Source: Peptoniphilaceae bacterium (GTDB taxonomy: Bacteria > Bacillota > Clostridia > Tissierellales > Peptoniphilaceae). From it: a stretch of DNA of 64,000 nucleotides. Position 1 is the stretch's first letter. Every line of letters starts with the position of its first letter. Below are positions 1 through 11,132 of this stretch, piece by piece. Made by a program: the position numbers and the translations under genes. The DNA is taken from positions 1-64,000 of the forward strand of contig JAQYEZ010000038.1 of NCBI GenBank assembly GCA_028723425.1. Direction: 5' to 3'. The notes under the pieces are model-generated. The model worked only from the letters and a program-made list of their open reading frames with translations, made no database searches and had not been told where the DNA came from.

Positions 1-186
1 ACTTGTTTAGCAGCCTTATCCTACGTAACTGCCTTATGTGATTTCTGTTCGTCAGACCAAGAGTTTGCCTAGGGCTTCCTTCAGATTCCACCTCACGATG
101 GACACCCTTGCCTTTAGCTATGTGTTTCCCACTACCGGGTATACTTAGGACTTTCACCTTTTAGAATATGCTCATGCCGAGCGCAC
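1..186 (-). mobile_element. Group II intron, 5' end (domain I portion), truncated by window edge
   Basis: Reverse complement begins GTGCGCTCGGCATGAGC..., matching the GUGYG 5' boundary of bacterial group II introns, followed by GGTGAAAGTCC...CCCGGTAGTGGGAAACAC...GGTGGAATCTGAAGGAAGCC...GGTCTGACGAACAGAAATC, typical of domain I. The remainder lies outside the window. Confidence 0.8.
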
Positions 187-190
187 TATG

Positions 191-221
191 ATTAAAAAAT
201 CCCAAAAACTGGGATTTTTTT
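191..221 (-). terminator. Rho-independent terminator of the NUDIX gene
   Basis: aaaaaatcccaaaaactgggatttttt inverted repeat with flanking A/T runs. Confidence 0.8.
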
Positions 222-741
222 ATGTGCTTATATATGATTTTGAATTTCTTAAAACAAATATTAAAGAGATTAATTCTTTTCTATAGGGAACAAATTCTCC
301 CTTTTCTATCAAAGCTAATATTTCATCAAGGCTTGCAAAGCTAACTTCGGTAAGTTCATCTTTTTGAAGCTTTAAGTTTTTTATATCCAAAGAAGGTAAA
401 TATAGTGAAAAATAATCATCAAATCCTTGTTCATAAGTAAGAGTCATGAGTATTTTTTCTTTAGAAAAGTCATGGTCTATACTAAGTTCCTCAAAAAGTT
501 CTCTTGATGCCGCAGTATGTGTATCTTCTCCAGCTAAGACTGCTCCACCACAAGAAATATCCCATAGACTAGGCCGTTTATTTTTTTTAGGATGCCTTTT
601 TTGTATAAGCATCTTTTTTTCCTTATTAAAAATACAAACATGGATTAGCTGATGATAATAGCCCTTAGGTAGTTCATCTCCCCTATTTATATATTTTCCT
701 GTAATTCTTCTTTTATTATCCAAAAGATCCCATTTTTCCAT
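220..741 (-). CDS. NUDIX hydrolase (isopentenyl-diphosphate isomerase-like/YfcD-like)
   Basis: GGAVLAGEDTHTAASRELFEEL is a Nudix box-like segment; 173 aa ORF. Confidence 0.8.
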   Translation of the reverse strand: MEKWDLLDNKRRITGKYINRGDELPKGYYHQLIHVCIFNKEKKMLIQKRHPKKNKRPSLWDISCGGAVLAGEDTHTAASRELFEELSIDHDFSKEKILMTLTYEQGFDDYFSLYLPSLDIKNLKLQKDELTEVSFASLDEILALIEKGEFVPYRKELISLIFVLRNSKSYIST

Positions 742-744
742 ACT

Positions 745-1653
745 TTACCTACATCTTTTTATAGCATTTTTAAACCATTCTGTAAATCTTTCTACATCTA
801 TATCACTTGCAATTTTTGCGTTAGGAGTATTATTAGTAAAATCTATTAGACTTGCTCCCGATGTAAATTCTCCTTGAGTTTCTATATCTACCCTTGCCTC
901 TTCCATAGTAAATAGCTTTTGGTCTTCCAAGTAAGCTATGGTTAAAAGATCATACATATTTAAGCCCTTATCAAAGGATCCGCTCCTATAATGAGATAAT
1001 AAATTATAAAGCATATGGCCTGTTTGATTATAGGTCTTTATTTTGTCAATATCTGTTCCAAATATACGAGCTTTTACTCCTACTTCTATTGGAAATAGAG
1101 AAATATCTAAACCAGACTCAAATATTATCCTTGCAGCTTCAGGATCTACTCCAAAATTAAATTCAGTGTATATGCCAAGGTTTCCTCTTCCAATAGCCCC
1201 TCCCATAATAACTAAATTCTTTATTTTTTCTTTTATACTTGGCTTTGCTATCAAAAGAGAGGCTATATTTGTCAAGGGTCCCAAACATACTATAGTAAGG
1301 TCATCTTCTTTTTCCAAAAGATGAATCATAGCATGAACTGCGCTGTGATCGGATAATAAATTTTCATTTACATTTACAAAATCATAACCATCCATACCAC
1401 TTTCTCCATGGACTTTGCTTGCAAAAACAGGATGTCTTATTAGAGGTTGTTCTGCTCCTTTGGCTATTTCTATATTTTTATCAAAAAATGTTAGAAGCTT
1501 TAAGACATTATTTGTAGTCTTATCTACATCAACATTTCCTGAAACGCTTGTTATTAATTTTGTGTCTATTAAATCCGAATTGATAGCAGCTGTGATAGCA
1601 ACTGCATCATCAATTCCTGGATCTGTATCAAGTATTATTTTGTGTTTTTTCAT
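745..1653 (-). CDS. Nucleoside hydrolase (inosine-uridine preferring family)
   Basis: MKKHKIILDTDPGIDDAVAI N-terminal motif (DTDPGxDDAxA). Start chosen at internal Met matching the family; it overlaps the holA stop. Confidence 0.9.
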   Translation of the reverse strand: MKKHKIILDTDPGIDDAVAITAAINSDLIDTKLITSVSGNVDVDKTTNNVLKLLTFFDKNIEIAKGAEQPLIRHPVFASKVHGESGMDGYDFVNVNENLLSDHSAVHAMIHLLEKEDDLTIVCLGPLTNIASLLIAKPSIKEKIKNLVIMGGAIGRGNLGIYTEFNFGVDPEAARIIFESGLDISLFPIEVGVKARIFGTDIDKIKTYNQTGHMLYNLLSHYRSGSFDKGLNMYDLLTIAYLEDQKLFTMEEARVDIETQGEFTSGASLIDFTNNTPNAKIASDIDVERFTEWFKNAIKRCR

Positions 1654-2681
1654 TATATATCCCTTTCTTTTATACACGCCTTATTTAAAAATATCAATAA
1701 ATGCTCTGCCATATCAAAGTCCTGGCTTTTTTGCAAAACTTCCATCTTATATAAATAATCATGGAGGTCAAAAAGTTCTTCTAAAGAAAAATTATTGACA
1801 AAAGTTTTTAGTTTTTTTAACTCAAAAGATCCAATAGATAAGCATTTCATAATAAATTTTTCATTATAAGATAATTTAAGTAAATATTTTACGCCAATAA
1901 GATTTCTAACTTGCCTTATAATCATATGATATATCATAAATAAATCTTCTCCACTTTCTTTCATATGAAAAAGGGCAGCAGATGCTTGTCTTAAATCTCT
2001 TTGAGAAAAACTATCAGTCAAATTAAATATATTTAAGTTAAGAACCAAGTCAAGTTGGTCATGTACATCTTTTTTTGAAACTCTTATATCTTTGGAATTA
2101 GAAATAATTTTATCAACTGTATTTACCACATCATATAAGTCTATATTACTGTTTTTACTAAGATAGGAAAATCTTTCTATTATTTCTGTGATCAAGGAGT
2201 TTTGTATTTTTTTACCAGCTCTCGAAAATCTTATTCCAATAAATGATGAAAGTTCTTGATTATTAAGCCTACTTATTTCTACTATATTGCCATATTGTAA
2301 AACTTTTTTATAAAACTTGCCCTTAAAGGGACTTGATTCTGAAAAAATAAAAAATGAAACATAGGCTGGAAAGTTTTCCAAATCTTTCTCCAAATTATCG
2401 AGTATTTCTTTGTAATCTTTGATCTTATTTTTTGATAAATCTATATTTCTCCATATAAGATATTTTTTATCTTCCATTACAGGATAAGTCTCAAATGATG
2501 TTTTTATAGTTTCATAGTCTGTTTTTTCTTTTATATCTATATAATTAAAATCAAGAAAAGAGATGTTAGACTTACAAGCTTCTATTATAGACTCATTTAA
2601 ATATTCTTCTTTTGAATCAAATAAATAAATTCCCGAAGTCTCTTTTTTGATTAATTTATTCATAAATTCTTTATAATTCAT
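1653..2681 (-). CDS. holA: DNA polymerase III subunit delta
   Basis: Sequence pattern and position downstream of comEC, as in many Firmicutes. Confidence 0.8.
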   Translation of the reverse strand: MNYKEFMNKLIKKETSGIYLFDSKEEYLNESIIEACKSNISFLDFNYIDIKEKTDYETIKTSFETYPVMEDKKYLIWRNIDLSKNKIKDYKEILDNLEKDLENFPAYVSFFIFSESSPFKGKFYKKVLQYGNIVEISRLNNQELSSFIGIRFSRAGKKIQNSLITEIIERFSYLSKNSNIDLYDVVNTVDKIISNSKDIRVSKKDVHDQLDLVLNLNIFNLTDSFSQRDLRQASAALFHMKESGEDLFMIYHMIIRQVRNLIGVKYLLKLSYNEKFIMKCLSIGSFELKKLKTFVNNFSLEELFDLHDYLYKMEVLQKSQDFDMAEHLLIFLNKACIKERDI

Positions 2682-4867
2682 TGAAAGAATTCTCCCTTCA
2701 AGTATGGTTGTATTTGATATGAATTATCTGAAAATCTAATTTCTACAAAGCCATCTGTCTGAGTATTATATATTTTTCTACCCTTAAGATTATCCAAAAC
2801 TTCCTTGTGTGGATGGCCGTAGCTGTTATTTCTACCTGCAGATATTAGACTAACTTTAGGATCTAGCATTTCTATAAAGGCCTTGGAAGTAGAATTTTTT
2901 GAACCATGGTGAGAAACTTTTAGTATATCTGCCTTTAGTCTAAGTTTATCTTCGTAAGATGATTCCAAATCTCCAAGGCTTAAAATTTTTGTTCCTTTTA
3001 TATTTATTAATAGTCCCAAAGCTTTATTGTTTGTATCTTCTCCATCTACTCCATCAAATACAGCTTCTATATATCCATTCTTTAATTTTACCCTATCACC
3101 CACTTGCATAGCTATAAAATTATACTTTGCTAGGTCTTTTTCATTTAATGCTGTAGAAATTACACTTTTTATATTGAAATAATCATCAATTATATCAAGG
3201 TTACCAGCATGGTCTTTATCCATATGTGAGATAAAAACTGCTTTTATATCCTTAACTCCCATCGCCTTTAACAAAGGAACTAAGATTTTTTTGCCAGAGT
3301 CATAATTATTATATTTTGGTCCTCCTAGATCAATAAGATAAGTATCAGATCCATCTTTTAAAATAAAAGCATCACCTTGACCTATATCTACCATAGCATA
3401 TGTTGGCTTATCAAAAACAATAGGCTCTATAGTCAAAAATCCCACTAGGATTATAGAAATGCCAAGATATAATTTATTTATTAACTTATTAGACTTTTTT
3501 CCATAAAGTAAAACTAGGATTAAGACAAAGAAAAATATATACAAGAGTATTGATTCTTTCTTAAAATCAATATTAAATATTTTAAAATAAGCCAAAAATT
3601 TACTTACATCCAAAATGTTTGCTATAAAAAATTCTAATATCTTAAACACTAAGCTCAATAATTTTCCAAAGAAAGGATATAAAATAATAATTCCAAATAC
3701 TAGGTAGATAGTAAGTTCAAATATAGGAACTACTACTAAGTTTGCAAAAATTGAAATTAAGTTAATCTTGCCATAGTAAAATATTAAAAATGGAAAAATT
3801 GCTAGCTGTATAGCAAATGAAAAAATAGCTTTTTTTGCTATTAAACTATCTCTTTGATAATATTTTATTTTTGGATATACTACATAAATTCCTGTTGCAG
3901 CGGCAAAACTTAATATGTAAGAAGATGAAAGTAGAGCAAAAGGATTAATTAATAAAATTACTATAGCTGCTACTAACAAAGACTTTTTAGGATCCAAAGG
4001 CTCTTTTAAATTAAAGGCAAGAAAACTAATGGTTGTCATTATAAGAACTCTTTGAACTGAAATTGGAAAGCCTATCAAATATCCATAGAAAAAGCATAAG
4101 CTTAAAGCTGTAAAAAATCCGTATTTGTAGTTAATATTAAGGCATGAGAAAATCAAAAGTATAAAACTAACCAATATATCTATATGCAAACCAGAAACAG
4201 CTAACATATGAGATAGTCCCAAATCTTTTATATCATCATTATCTATCAAGGATTGACCCAAAATAACCGATTTTACAAAAGAAGAAGAATCATTGCTTAG
4301 GTTTTTATCAAAAAGTTTGTATATATATTTACTAAAACTATTTTTTAATCCTAATAAAATAGACTTTGATTTACTTTTACTATAAATATGTTCAATATCA
4401 AGTACTGACTTTATCCTTTTAGATAAAAGGTAGGACCTATAGGAAAAAAGATAAGGATTTGTATTTTTATCGGGAATTTTTATTTTTGCCTTAACCAATA
4501 GCTTATCACTTATTTGGTAATTATCATTTGAGGAAAAAACAGACTTTTCTTCACATCCATCTTCTATATCTTTTGCCTTAACAGTGTAAGTATAGTAATC
4601 ATCTCTTTGTTTTTTTTCAACTATGGTTACATCCAATAATCTATTACTCTTATCTGCAAGTTTTAAGGATGAAAAAGTAAAAGATGAATAGAAAAATCCA
4701 AATATAATTCCTATACATAAAAGCATAAGGACTTTATCATACAAATAAAAAACAAATGCCAAAATTAGACTAAAAAGTATAAGATAAAATCCTACGTTTT
4801 GATCAAGTATAAATATTCCTATTCCTGATAAAATCCCCAAAAGGGTAAAAAGTAAATTCTTTCTCAT
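2678..4867 (-). CDS. comEC: ComEC/Rec2 DNA internalization competence protein
   Basis: LGLSHMLAVSGLHIDILV motif, multiple TM helices, C-terminal metallo-beta-lactamase domain (DVGQGDAF-like 'DIGQGDAFILKDG', SHMDKDHAGN, SHHGSKNS). Confidence 0.95.
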   Translation of the reverse strand: MRKNLLFTLLGILSGIGIFILDQNVGFYLILFSLILAFVFYLYDKVLMLLCIGIIFGFFYSSFTFSSLKLADKSNRLLDVTIVEKKQRDDYYTYTVKAKDIEDGCEEKSVFSSNDNYQISDKLLVKAKIKIPDKNTNPYLFSYRSYLLSKRIKSVLDIEHIYSKSKSKSILLGLKNSFSKYIYKLFDKNLSNDSSSFVKSVILGQSLIDNDDIKDLGLSHMLAVSGLHIDILVSFILLIFSCLNINYKYGFFTALSLCFFYGYLIGFPISVQRVLIMTTISFLAFNLKEPLDPKKSLLVAAIVILLINPFALLSSSYILSFAAATGIYVVYPKIKYYQRDSLIAKKAIFSFAIQLAIFPFLIFYYGKINLISIFANLVVVPIFELTIYLVFGIIILYPFFGKLLSLVFKILEFFIANILDVSKFLAYFKIFNIDFKKESILLYIFFFVLILVLLYGKKSNKLINKLYLGISIILVGFLTIEPIVFDKPTYAMVDIGQGDAFILKDGSDTYLIDLGGPKYNNYDSGKKILVPLLKAMGVKDIKAVFISHMDKDHAGNLDIIDDYFNIKSVISTALNEKDLAKYNFIAMQVGDRVKLKNGYIEAVFDGVDGEDTNNKALGLLINIKGTKILSLGDLESSYEDKLRLKADILKVSHHGSKNSTSKAFIEMLDPKVSLISAGRNNSYGHPHKEVLDNLKGRKIYNTQTDGFVEIRFSDNSYQIQPYLKGEFFQ

Positions 4868-5111
4868 GACTTCCTCTGTTTTAACAAATAAATTCTACTA
4901 TAAGCCAAAGTGCTTACTTATATTATAAACTTTTATGACTTCTACATTAATAGCATAACAGAAAAATTCAAAAGCTTCTAGTTATAAATTTCCAAATTAA
5001 TACTTAGCTATAAGAAGCTAAATTTTAAGCAATAGCTAAAGCTTTTATGAGAATACATTAATTATTGTTCAATAAATTATTTATGTGATAAAATGAAATT
5101 GAGGTATAGAG

Positions 5112-5861
5112 ATGAAAGAGTTACTATATATTAATTATCCAGAAATAACAAACATAGAGGCTAATATCATAAGCAGAAAATACGAGGGAGATAAAACCAA
5201 AATAATCCTTGATAGGACAATTTTTAGTCCATATGATGACTATCTTTTCAATGATCAAGGATATATTTCTTCTTTGAAGCTTGTTGATGTTTATGAAAAT
5301 AACAAAAAAATAGTTCATGTCGTAAAGGGAAAACCCGTAAAAAGCAAAGTAGAGCTTAAACTTGATAGTGCAATACGTTTTCATAATCTTTACTATAATA
5401 CTGCCTACCATATCTTAAAATTTAGTTTGGAGAGTCTTTATAACATAAAATACTCTAAATTAAAACTTTACAATAATTATGGTCAATTGGTAATAAGTGA
5501 TTTTTATGTTGACTTTGACAAAAACGAAGTTGAAGATTTTATTAACCATTTAATTAATGTAAATATAAAAATAGAAAATCTTGGTTTGGTTAAAAGCATT
5601 GGAAATTTAGGTCAAGTTGAAAATCCAGGCATAAGCCTAGCCTATACAGGAGATATTTTTGGCATACACATATTTAGATATAACATTATTGCCAATGGCC
5701 TAATTATAGAATTTGTAACAGGAAAAGACTTTTTAAAGCTTAATCAAAATAACATAAGGCTAATTAAAACTATAGAAAAACTTGCAACTAGCGATGATTT
5801 AGCATCAAACAAAATAACCAAAATAATTTCTGCTATTAAAAACAATAAATACTACAAATAG
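5112..5861 (+). CDS. Divergent AlaX/AlaRS editing-domain-like protein lacking most zinc ligands
   Basis: RFHNLYYNTAYHILK resembles the HTAQHLL region; GLIIEFVTGKDFLKLNQNNIRLIKTIEKLATSDDLASNKITKII resembles the C-terminal part of AlaX-type proteins. Confidence 0.55.
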   Translation: MKELLYINYPEITNIEANIISRKYEGDKTKIILDRTIFSPYDDYLFNDQGYISSLKLVDVYENNKKIVHVVKGKPVKSKVELKLDSAIRFHNLYYNTAYHILKFSLESLYNIKYSKLKLYNNYGQLVISDFYVDFDKNEVEDFINHLINVNIKIENLGLVKSIGNLGQVENPGISLAYTGDIFGIHIFRYNIIANGLIIEFVTGKDFLKLNQNNIRLIKTIEKLATSDDLASNKITKIISAIKNNKYYK

Positions 5862-5915
5862 CTGTTCTTTTTTTGTAAGTGCCTTGTAAGTTATTTATAA
5901 TTTTTTTAGATAGAA

Positions 5916-5952
5916 TAAATAGAGACAAACCCAAGGAATGTCTCTATTTTTT
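5916..5952. terminator. Bidirectional-looking terminator between AlaX-like gene and leuS
   Basis: aatagagacaaacccaaggaatgtctctatttttt hairpin. Confidence 0.65.
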
Positions 5953-5955
5953 AGT

Positions 5956-8364
5956 CTATTTTACAACTATATTTAAAATCTTTGAAGGAACAAAGATTAC
6001 TTTTACAATTTCTTTTCCTTCTAATTGATTTTTAATTTTATTATCTTCTTTTACTAGTTCTAATACTTGATCTTTTGTAGCATCTAAGGCAATTTCTATA
6101 GTTGTTTTTACTTTTCCATTAATTTGTACTGGCATTTCATAAGTATCAAATTTAAGTTTTTCTGGATCAAAACTTGGCCATTGAGCTTGATTTAATTGAC
6201 CTTCAAAACCTATTTCTTGCCATAGTTCTTCTGTTAAGTGAGGAGCTACTGGATTTAATAGGATTAGATATGTTCTATAATCCTTCTTGGTGATTTTACC
6301 TAAATTTCTCATCTGATTTAATAGGGTCATAAGTTGAGCTATAGCTGTATTGTATTTTAGATTTTCGTAGTCATTTGATACTTTTTCTATGGTTTGGTTT
6401 ATAAGAACTTCCAAGTCTTTTGAATATTCTTCTCCCTCTTCTACCAAATCGTAAAGGTTAAATACTCTTTCAAGATATTTTCTACATCCCTTAACGCCTT
6501 CATCAGACCAAGGAGCTGTAGACCTAAAATCGCCAATAAACATTTCATAGCATCTTAAAGTATCTGCACCATAATCTCTAACTATATCATCAGGATTTAC
6601 AACATTTCCTCTTGACTTGGACATTTTTTGATGATCTTCTCCAAGAATCATTCCGTGTGAAGTTCTCTTGATATATGGCTCTTTAGTATTTACTATTCCT
6701 ATATCATAAAGGAATTTGTGCCAGAATCTTGAGTATAATAAGTGAAGAGTAGTATGTTCCATTCCTCCATTGTACCAATCAACAGGACCATAATATTCTA
6801 GGGCTTCTTTTCCTACTGGAGCCTTATCATTATGGGGATCCATATATCTTAAATAATACCAAGATGATCCAGCCCATTGTGGCATGGTGTCTGTTTCTCT
6901 TTTGGCTGGTTTGCCACATATAGGACAAGTTGTATTTACAAAGGATTCTATTTTTGAAAGTGGACTTTCTCCATCATCTGTAACTTCATAAGATTCTACT
7001 TCTGGTAGAGTTATAGGAAGATTCTCTTCCTTTTCTGGAACCCAACCATGTTCAGGACAATAAATCATTGGAATTGGTTCTCCCCAATATCTTTGTCTAG
7101 AGAAAACCCAATCACGTAGTTTGAAATTTTTACTTTTTTTACCGATTTTATTTTCTTCTAAATACTCTATTATTCTTTTCTTTGCTTCCTTTACAGAAAG
7201 ACCATTTAAGAATTCTGAATTTATCATAATTCCTTTGTCTATAGATGTGGTAGGAAGTTCTTCTTCTCCAGTATCAACAACAGGAATAATTGGCATATCA
7301 AATTTTTTGGCAAATTCATAATCTCTAGTGTCATGTCCAGGAACAGCCATAATAGCACCAGTTCCATAGGACATTAGGACGTAGTCAGAAACCCAAATTG
7401 GAATTTCTTTTCCTGTTAGAGGATTTATAGCATTTAGTCCCTCAATTCTTACCCCTGTTTTTTCCTTGGCTAGCTCTCCTCTTTCAAATTCAGATTTCTT
7501 TTTTGCTAATTCTTGATATGCTAAGATATCATCAATATTTGTAATTTTTTCAATTAAATCATTTATAATTGGATGTTCTGGAGCTATTACCATATAAGTA
7601 GCCCCAAAAATTGTATCAGGTCTTGTTGTGTATACAGTTAACTTATAGTCTTCGTTTGCAACATTAAAATCTATAGATGCACCATAAGATCTGCCAATCC
7701 AATTTTTTTGTTGAGTTTTTATTTTTTCTTCATAATCAACTTCATCCAAATCATCAATTAGTCTATCTGCATATTCTGTTATTTTTAGCATCCATTGATT
7801 TTTTTCCTTTTGGATAACTTCTGTACCACATCTTTCACATCTTCCATTTATTACTTCTTCATTGGCTAAACCAACCTTGCATGAAGGACACCAATTTACT
7901 TTCATTTCTTTTTTATATGCAAGACCTTTTTTGTATAATTGTAAGAAAATCCATTGGGTCCACTTGTAATAATTCTTATCAGTTGTATTTATTTCTCTTG
8001 ACCAATCAAATGAAAAACCAATAGATTTCATTTGTTCTTTGAAATGAGCTATATTATCTTCTGTAACTTTGGCAGGGTGGATTTTATGCTCAATAGCATA
8101 GTTTTCTGTAGGAAGTCCAAAGGCATCCCAGCCCATAGGATAAATTACATTTTCTCCCTCAAGTCTTCTCTTTCTACTAACTATATCAAGGGCAGTATAG
8201 GGTCTTGGGTGACCAACGTGAAGACCTTGACCAGATGGATAAGGAAATTCTACTAAAGCGTAGAATTTTTTCTTGGTTGGATCTATTTTGCTTTCAAAAG
8301 TTTTTTCTTCATCCCATATTTTTTGCCATTTTTTCTCTATGGCATTTGGATTATATTCTCTCAT
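5956..8364 (-). CDS. leuS: Leucyl-tRNA synthetase
   Basis: [21 protein letters not shown]-type motif, KMSKSRGN; 802 aa. Confidence 0.98.
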   Translation of the reverse strand: MREYNPNAIEKKWQKIWDEEKTFESKIDPTKKKFYALVEFPYPSGQGLHVGHPRPYTALDIVSRKRRLEGENVIYPMGWDAFGLPTENYAIEHKIHPAKVTEDNIAHFKEQMKSIGFSFDWSREINTTDKNYYKWTQWIFLQLYKKGLAYKKEMKVNWCPSCKVGLANEEVINGRCERCGTEVIQKEKNQWMLKITEYADRLIDDLDEVDYEEKIKTQQKNWIGRSYGASIDFNVANEDYKLTVYTTRPDTIFGATYMVIAPEHPIINDLIEKITNIDDILAYQELAKKKSEFERGELAKEKTGVRIEGLNAINPLTGKEIPIWVSDYVLMSYGTGAIMAVPGHDTRDYEFAKKFDMPIIPVVDTGEEELPTTSIDKGIMINSEFLNGLSVKEAKKRIIEYLEENKIGKKSKNFKLRDWVFSRQRYWGEPIPMIYCPEHGWVPEKEENLPITLPEVESYEVTDDGESPLSKIESFVNTTCPICGKPAKRETDTMPQWAGSSWYYLRYMDPHNDKAPVGKEALEYYGPVDWYNGGMEHTTLHLLYSRFWHKFLYDIGIVNTKEPYIKRTSHGMILGEDHQKMSKSRGNVVNPDDIVRDYGADTLRCYEMFIGDFRSTAPWSDEGVKGCRKYLERVFNLYDLVEEGEEYSKDLEVLINQTIEKVSNDYENLKYNTAIAQLMTLLNQMRNLGKITKKDYRTYLILLNPVAPHLTEELWQEIGFEGQLNQAQWPSFDPEKLKFDTYEMPVQINGKVKTTIEIALDATKDQVLELVKEDNKIKNQLEGKEIVKVIFVPSKILNIVVK

Positions 8365-8372
8365 TTTAACTC

Positions 8373-9761
8373 CTAGTTTTTTTCTGCAAATGCGTGTACT
8401 GTTCTTGGATAAGGTATAACATCACGGATGTTTTTCATCCCTGTAATATACATAACTGCTCTTTCAAAGCCAAGGCCGTAACCAGAATGTATTACAGAAC
8501 CATATCTTCTTAGATCAAGGTAATTTTCGTATTGGTCCTTTACAAGACCATTTTCTTCTATAGATTCTATAAGCTTATCCAGTCTTTCTTCTCTTTGGCT
8601 TCCCCCAATCAATTCACCTACAGCAGGTACTAACAAGTCAAAAGCAGCTACGGTTTTACCATCCTCATTCCTTCTCATATAGAAAGCTTTTATATTTTTT
8701 GGGTAGTCTGTAACAAAAACTGGTCCACCTATTATTTTTTCTGATAAATATCTTTCATGTTCTGTTTGTAGGTCTATGCCCCATTCTACCTTGTACTCAA
8801 ATTCTTGATCTGCCTCTTGAAGCTTTTTGATAGCCTCTGTATAGGTAATTCTACCAAAATCTGCCTTTCTAACTTTTTCAAGTCTTTCTAATAAGGTATC
8901 ATCAATAAATTTGTTGAAAAATTCCATTTCATCAGGACATTCTTTTAGGACGTAGTCAATCATATACTTTAACATTTCTTCTGCAGTATCCATACATATA
9001 TTGTAATCAGCAAAAGCCATTTCTGGTTCTATCATCCAAAATTCTGCAGCATGTCTTGGAGTATTGGACATTTCTGCTCTAAAAGTTGGTCCAAAGGTAT
9101 ATACATCTGAAAAAGCCAAGGCTTGATCTTCTGCTTCAAGTTGACCTGAAACTGTTAAATATGCTTTTTTTGAAAAGAAATCTTTTTTATAGTTTACGCT
9201 TCCATCATCAAGCATTTCTCTATTTTTCATATCCAAAGTTGTGACTTGGAACATTTCGCCCGCTCCTTCTGTATCACTTGCTGTAATTATAGGCGAATGT
9301 GAATATACAAATCCTTTTTCTTGGAAAAATTTATGAATAGCAAAAGCCAAAACCGATCTTACCCTAAATACTGCCCTATAAGTATTAGTTCTTGATCTAA
9401 GATGGGGAATTGTTCTAAGGTATTCGAAAGTTTGTCTTTGCTTTTGAATTGGGTATTTCTCACTAGATTCACCCAAAACTTCAATCTTCTTTGCTTGGAT
9501 TTCGTAGGCTTGTTTGGCATTGTTAGTTTTAACTAAGATACCATTAACTTCTAAAGATGTGGATAGGTAGATTTTTGATAAGTCATCATAATTTTCTAAA
9601 TCTTTTCCAACAACAACTTGTATATTTTTAAAAACACTTCCATCATTTAATTCTATAAAACCAACATTCTTGCCAAATCTTGCTTGCCTTACCCAGCCAT
9701 TAACCTGGATATTAGTATCTACATATTTATCAACATTTTTTATAATATCTCTTAATTTCAT
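8373..9761 (-). CDS. asnS: Asparaginyl-tRNA synthetase
   Basis: Class II aaRS motifs, OB-fold N-terminus, [24 protein letters not shown]. Confidence 0.95.
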   Translation of the reverse strand: MKLRDIIKNVDKYVDTNIQVNGWVRQARFGKNVGFIELNDGSVFKNIQVVVGKDLENYDDLSKIYLSTSLEVNGILVKTNNAKQAYEIQAKKIEVLGESSEKYPIQKQRQTFEYLRTIPHLRSRTNTYRAVFRVRSVLAFAIHKFFQEKGFVYSHSPIITASDTEGAGEMFQVTTLDMKNREMLDDGSVNYKKDFFSKKAYLTVSGQLEAEDQALAFSDVYTFGPTFRAEMSNTPRHAAEFWMIEPEMAFADYNICMDTAEEMLKYMIDYVLKECPDEMEFFNKFIDDTLLERLEKVRKADFGRITYTEAIKKLQEADQEFEYKVEWGIDLQTEHERYLSEKIIGGPVFVTDYPKNIKAFYMRRNEDGKTVAAFDLLVPAVGELIGGSQREERLDKLIESIEENGLVKDQYENYLDLRRYGSVIHSGYGLGFERAVMYITGMKNIRDVIPYPRTVHAFAEKN

Positions 9762-9764
9762 TTT

Positions 9765-11075
9765 CTATTTACCTTCCTTTAGTTTTTTTAGACCCTCACT
9801 TAATACTTTTTCATAACCTATATCTTTTGCTTGGTAAAATTTTTGACCTACATATTCTTTGGGTAGATATTCTTGGTCTACATAGCCACCGAAGTCATGG
9901 GGATATTTATATTTATCCTTTACAAATTTTTTGCTTGCTTTATAATGCGTATCCTTTAATTTATTTGGAACCTCATAGTCACTTTCTTTCTTAACAAAAT
10001 CCAAGGCCTTAGATATTGCCAAATACGAAGAGTTAGACTTTGGAGCACTTGCTAAATAGACTACTGTTTGGCCTAAAATAATAGATGCTTCTGGCATACC
10101 TACTATATTTATAGCATCAAAGCATGATACAGCTAGATTTAAAGCATTTGGATCAGCATTTGATATGTCTTCCGAAGCAAAAATTATCATTCTTCTAGCA
10201 ATAAACTTTATATCTTCTCCCGACTCAATCATCTTTGCCAAATAATAAAGACTAGCATCTACATCTGAGCCTCTCATAGATTTAATGAAGGCAGAAGTTG
10301 TATCATAATGCCTATCTCCATCCTTATCATAAATAGCTATTTTTTTTGAAACAGAGTTTTCTATCGATGATTGTCCAATAATTATTTTACCATCTTTATC
10401 ATCTTCTGAAAACACGGCTATCTCAAGAGCATTTAAAAGAGCCCTACAATCACCATTAGAATATTTTATTAAACTTTTTATGGCTTTCTCATCAATTTCT
10501 ATATTCTTATTTTTTAATATAAGATCTTCTTTTAAGGCTTTAAACAAAAGAATCCTTAAATCTTTTTCTGAAAGACTTTTTAATTCGAATACATACATTC
10601 TTGATATTAAAGCCTTATTTACTTCAAAATAAGGATTTTCTGTTGTAGCCCCTATTAAAATAATAGTTGAATCTTCTACAAATGGCAAAAGATAATCCTG
10701 CTGTGATTTATTGAACCTATGTATTTCATCCACAAATAGGATAGTCTTCCTATTTTCATACATAAGATTATCCTTAGCTATTTTTATTTTGTTTTTTAGA
10801 TCATTTATACCACTTGCAACAGCAGATACTTTTTCAAAAGCCATATTTGTCGTATAGGATATAAGCTGAGCAAGGGTAGTTTTTCCTACACCTGGAGGAC
10901 CATAAAAAATCATAGAATATATCCTATCTGACTTTATCATCCTATTTATTATTTTTCCTTCCCCCAATAGATGTTCTTGACCTATATAAGACTTTAAATC
11001 CTTAGGTCTCATTCTATCTGCAAGTGGGGCAGATTTTTCCAATTGTCTTTCTTTATTTAGTTCAAATAAATCCAT
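9765..11075 (-). CDS. rarA: RarA/MgsA replication-associated recombination AAA ATPase
   Basis: MRPKDLKSYIGQEHLLGEGK, Walker A GPPGVGKTT, DEIHRFNKSQQD. Confidence 0.95.
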   Translation of the reverse strand: MDLFELNKERQLEKSAPLADRMRPKDLKSYIGQEHLLGEGKIINRMIKSDRIYSMIFYGPPGVGKTTLAQLISYTTNMAFEKVSAVASGINDLKNKIKIAKDNLMYENRKTILFVDEIHRFNKSQQDYLLPFVEDSTIILIGATTENPYFEVNKALISRMYVFELKSLSEKDLRILLFKALKEDLILKNKNIEIDEKAIKSLIKYSNGDCRALLNALEIAVFSEDDKDGKIIIGQSSIENSVSKKIAIYDKDGDRHYDTTSAFIKSMRGSDVDASLYYLAKMIESGEDIKFIARRMIIFASEDISNADPNALNLAVSCFDAINIVGMPEASIILGQTVVYLASAPKSNSSYLAISKALDFVKKESDYEVPNKLKDTHYKASKKFVKDKYKYPHDFGGYVDQEYLPKEYVGQKFYQAKDIGYEKVLSEGLKKLKEGK

Positions 11076-11091
11076 ATCTTTCCTTAATTCT

Positions 11092-11122
11092 AAAAAATGC
11101 TATTCTTGAGAATAGCATTTTT
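11092..11122. terminator. Terminator between nrdR and rarA
   Basis: aaaaaatgctattcttgagaatagcattttta hairpin. Confidence 0.75.
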
Positions 11123-11132
11123 AAAAGCATTA

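Noticed and set aside
1-186. Structured RNA-like GC-richer block that could be an rRNA fragment
   Set aside because: Reverse complement matches the 5' boundary and domain I style of group II introns and not 16S/23S.
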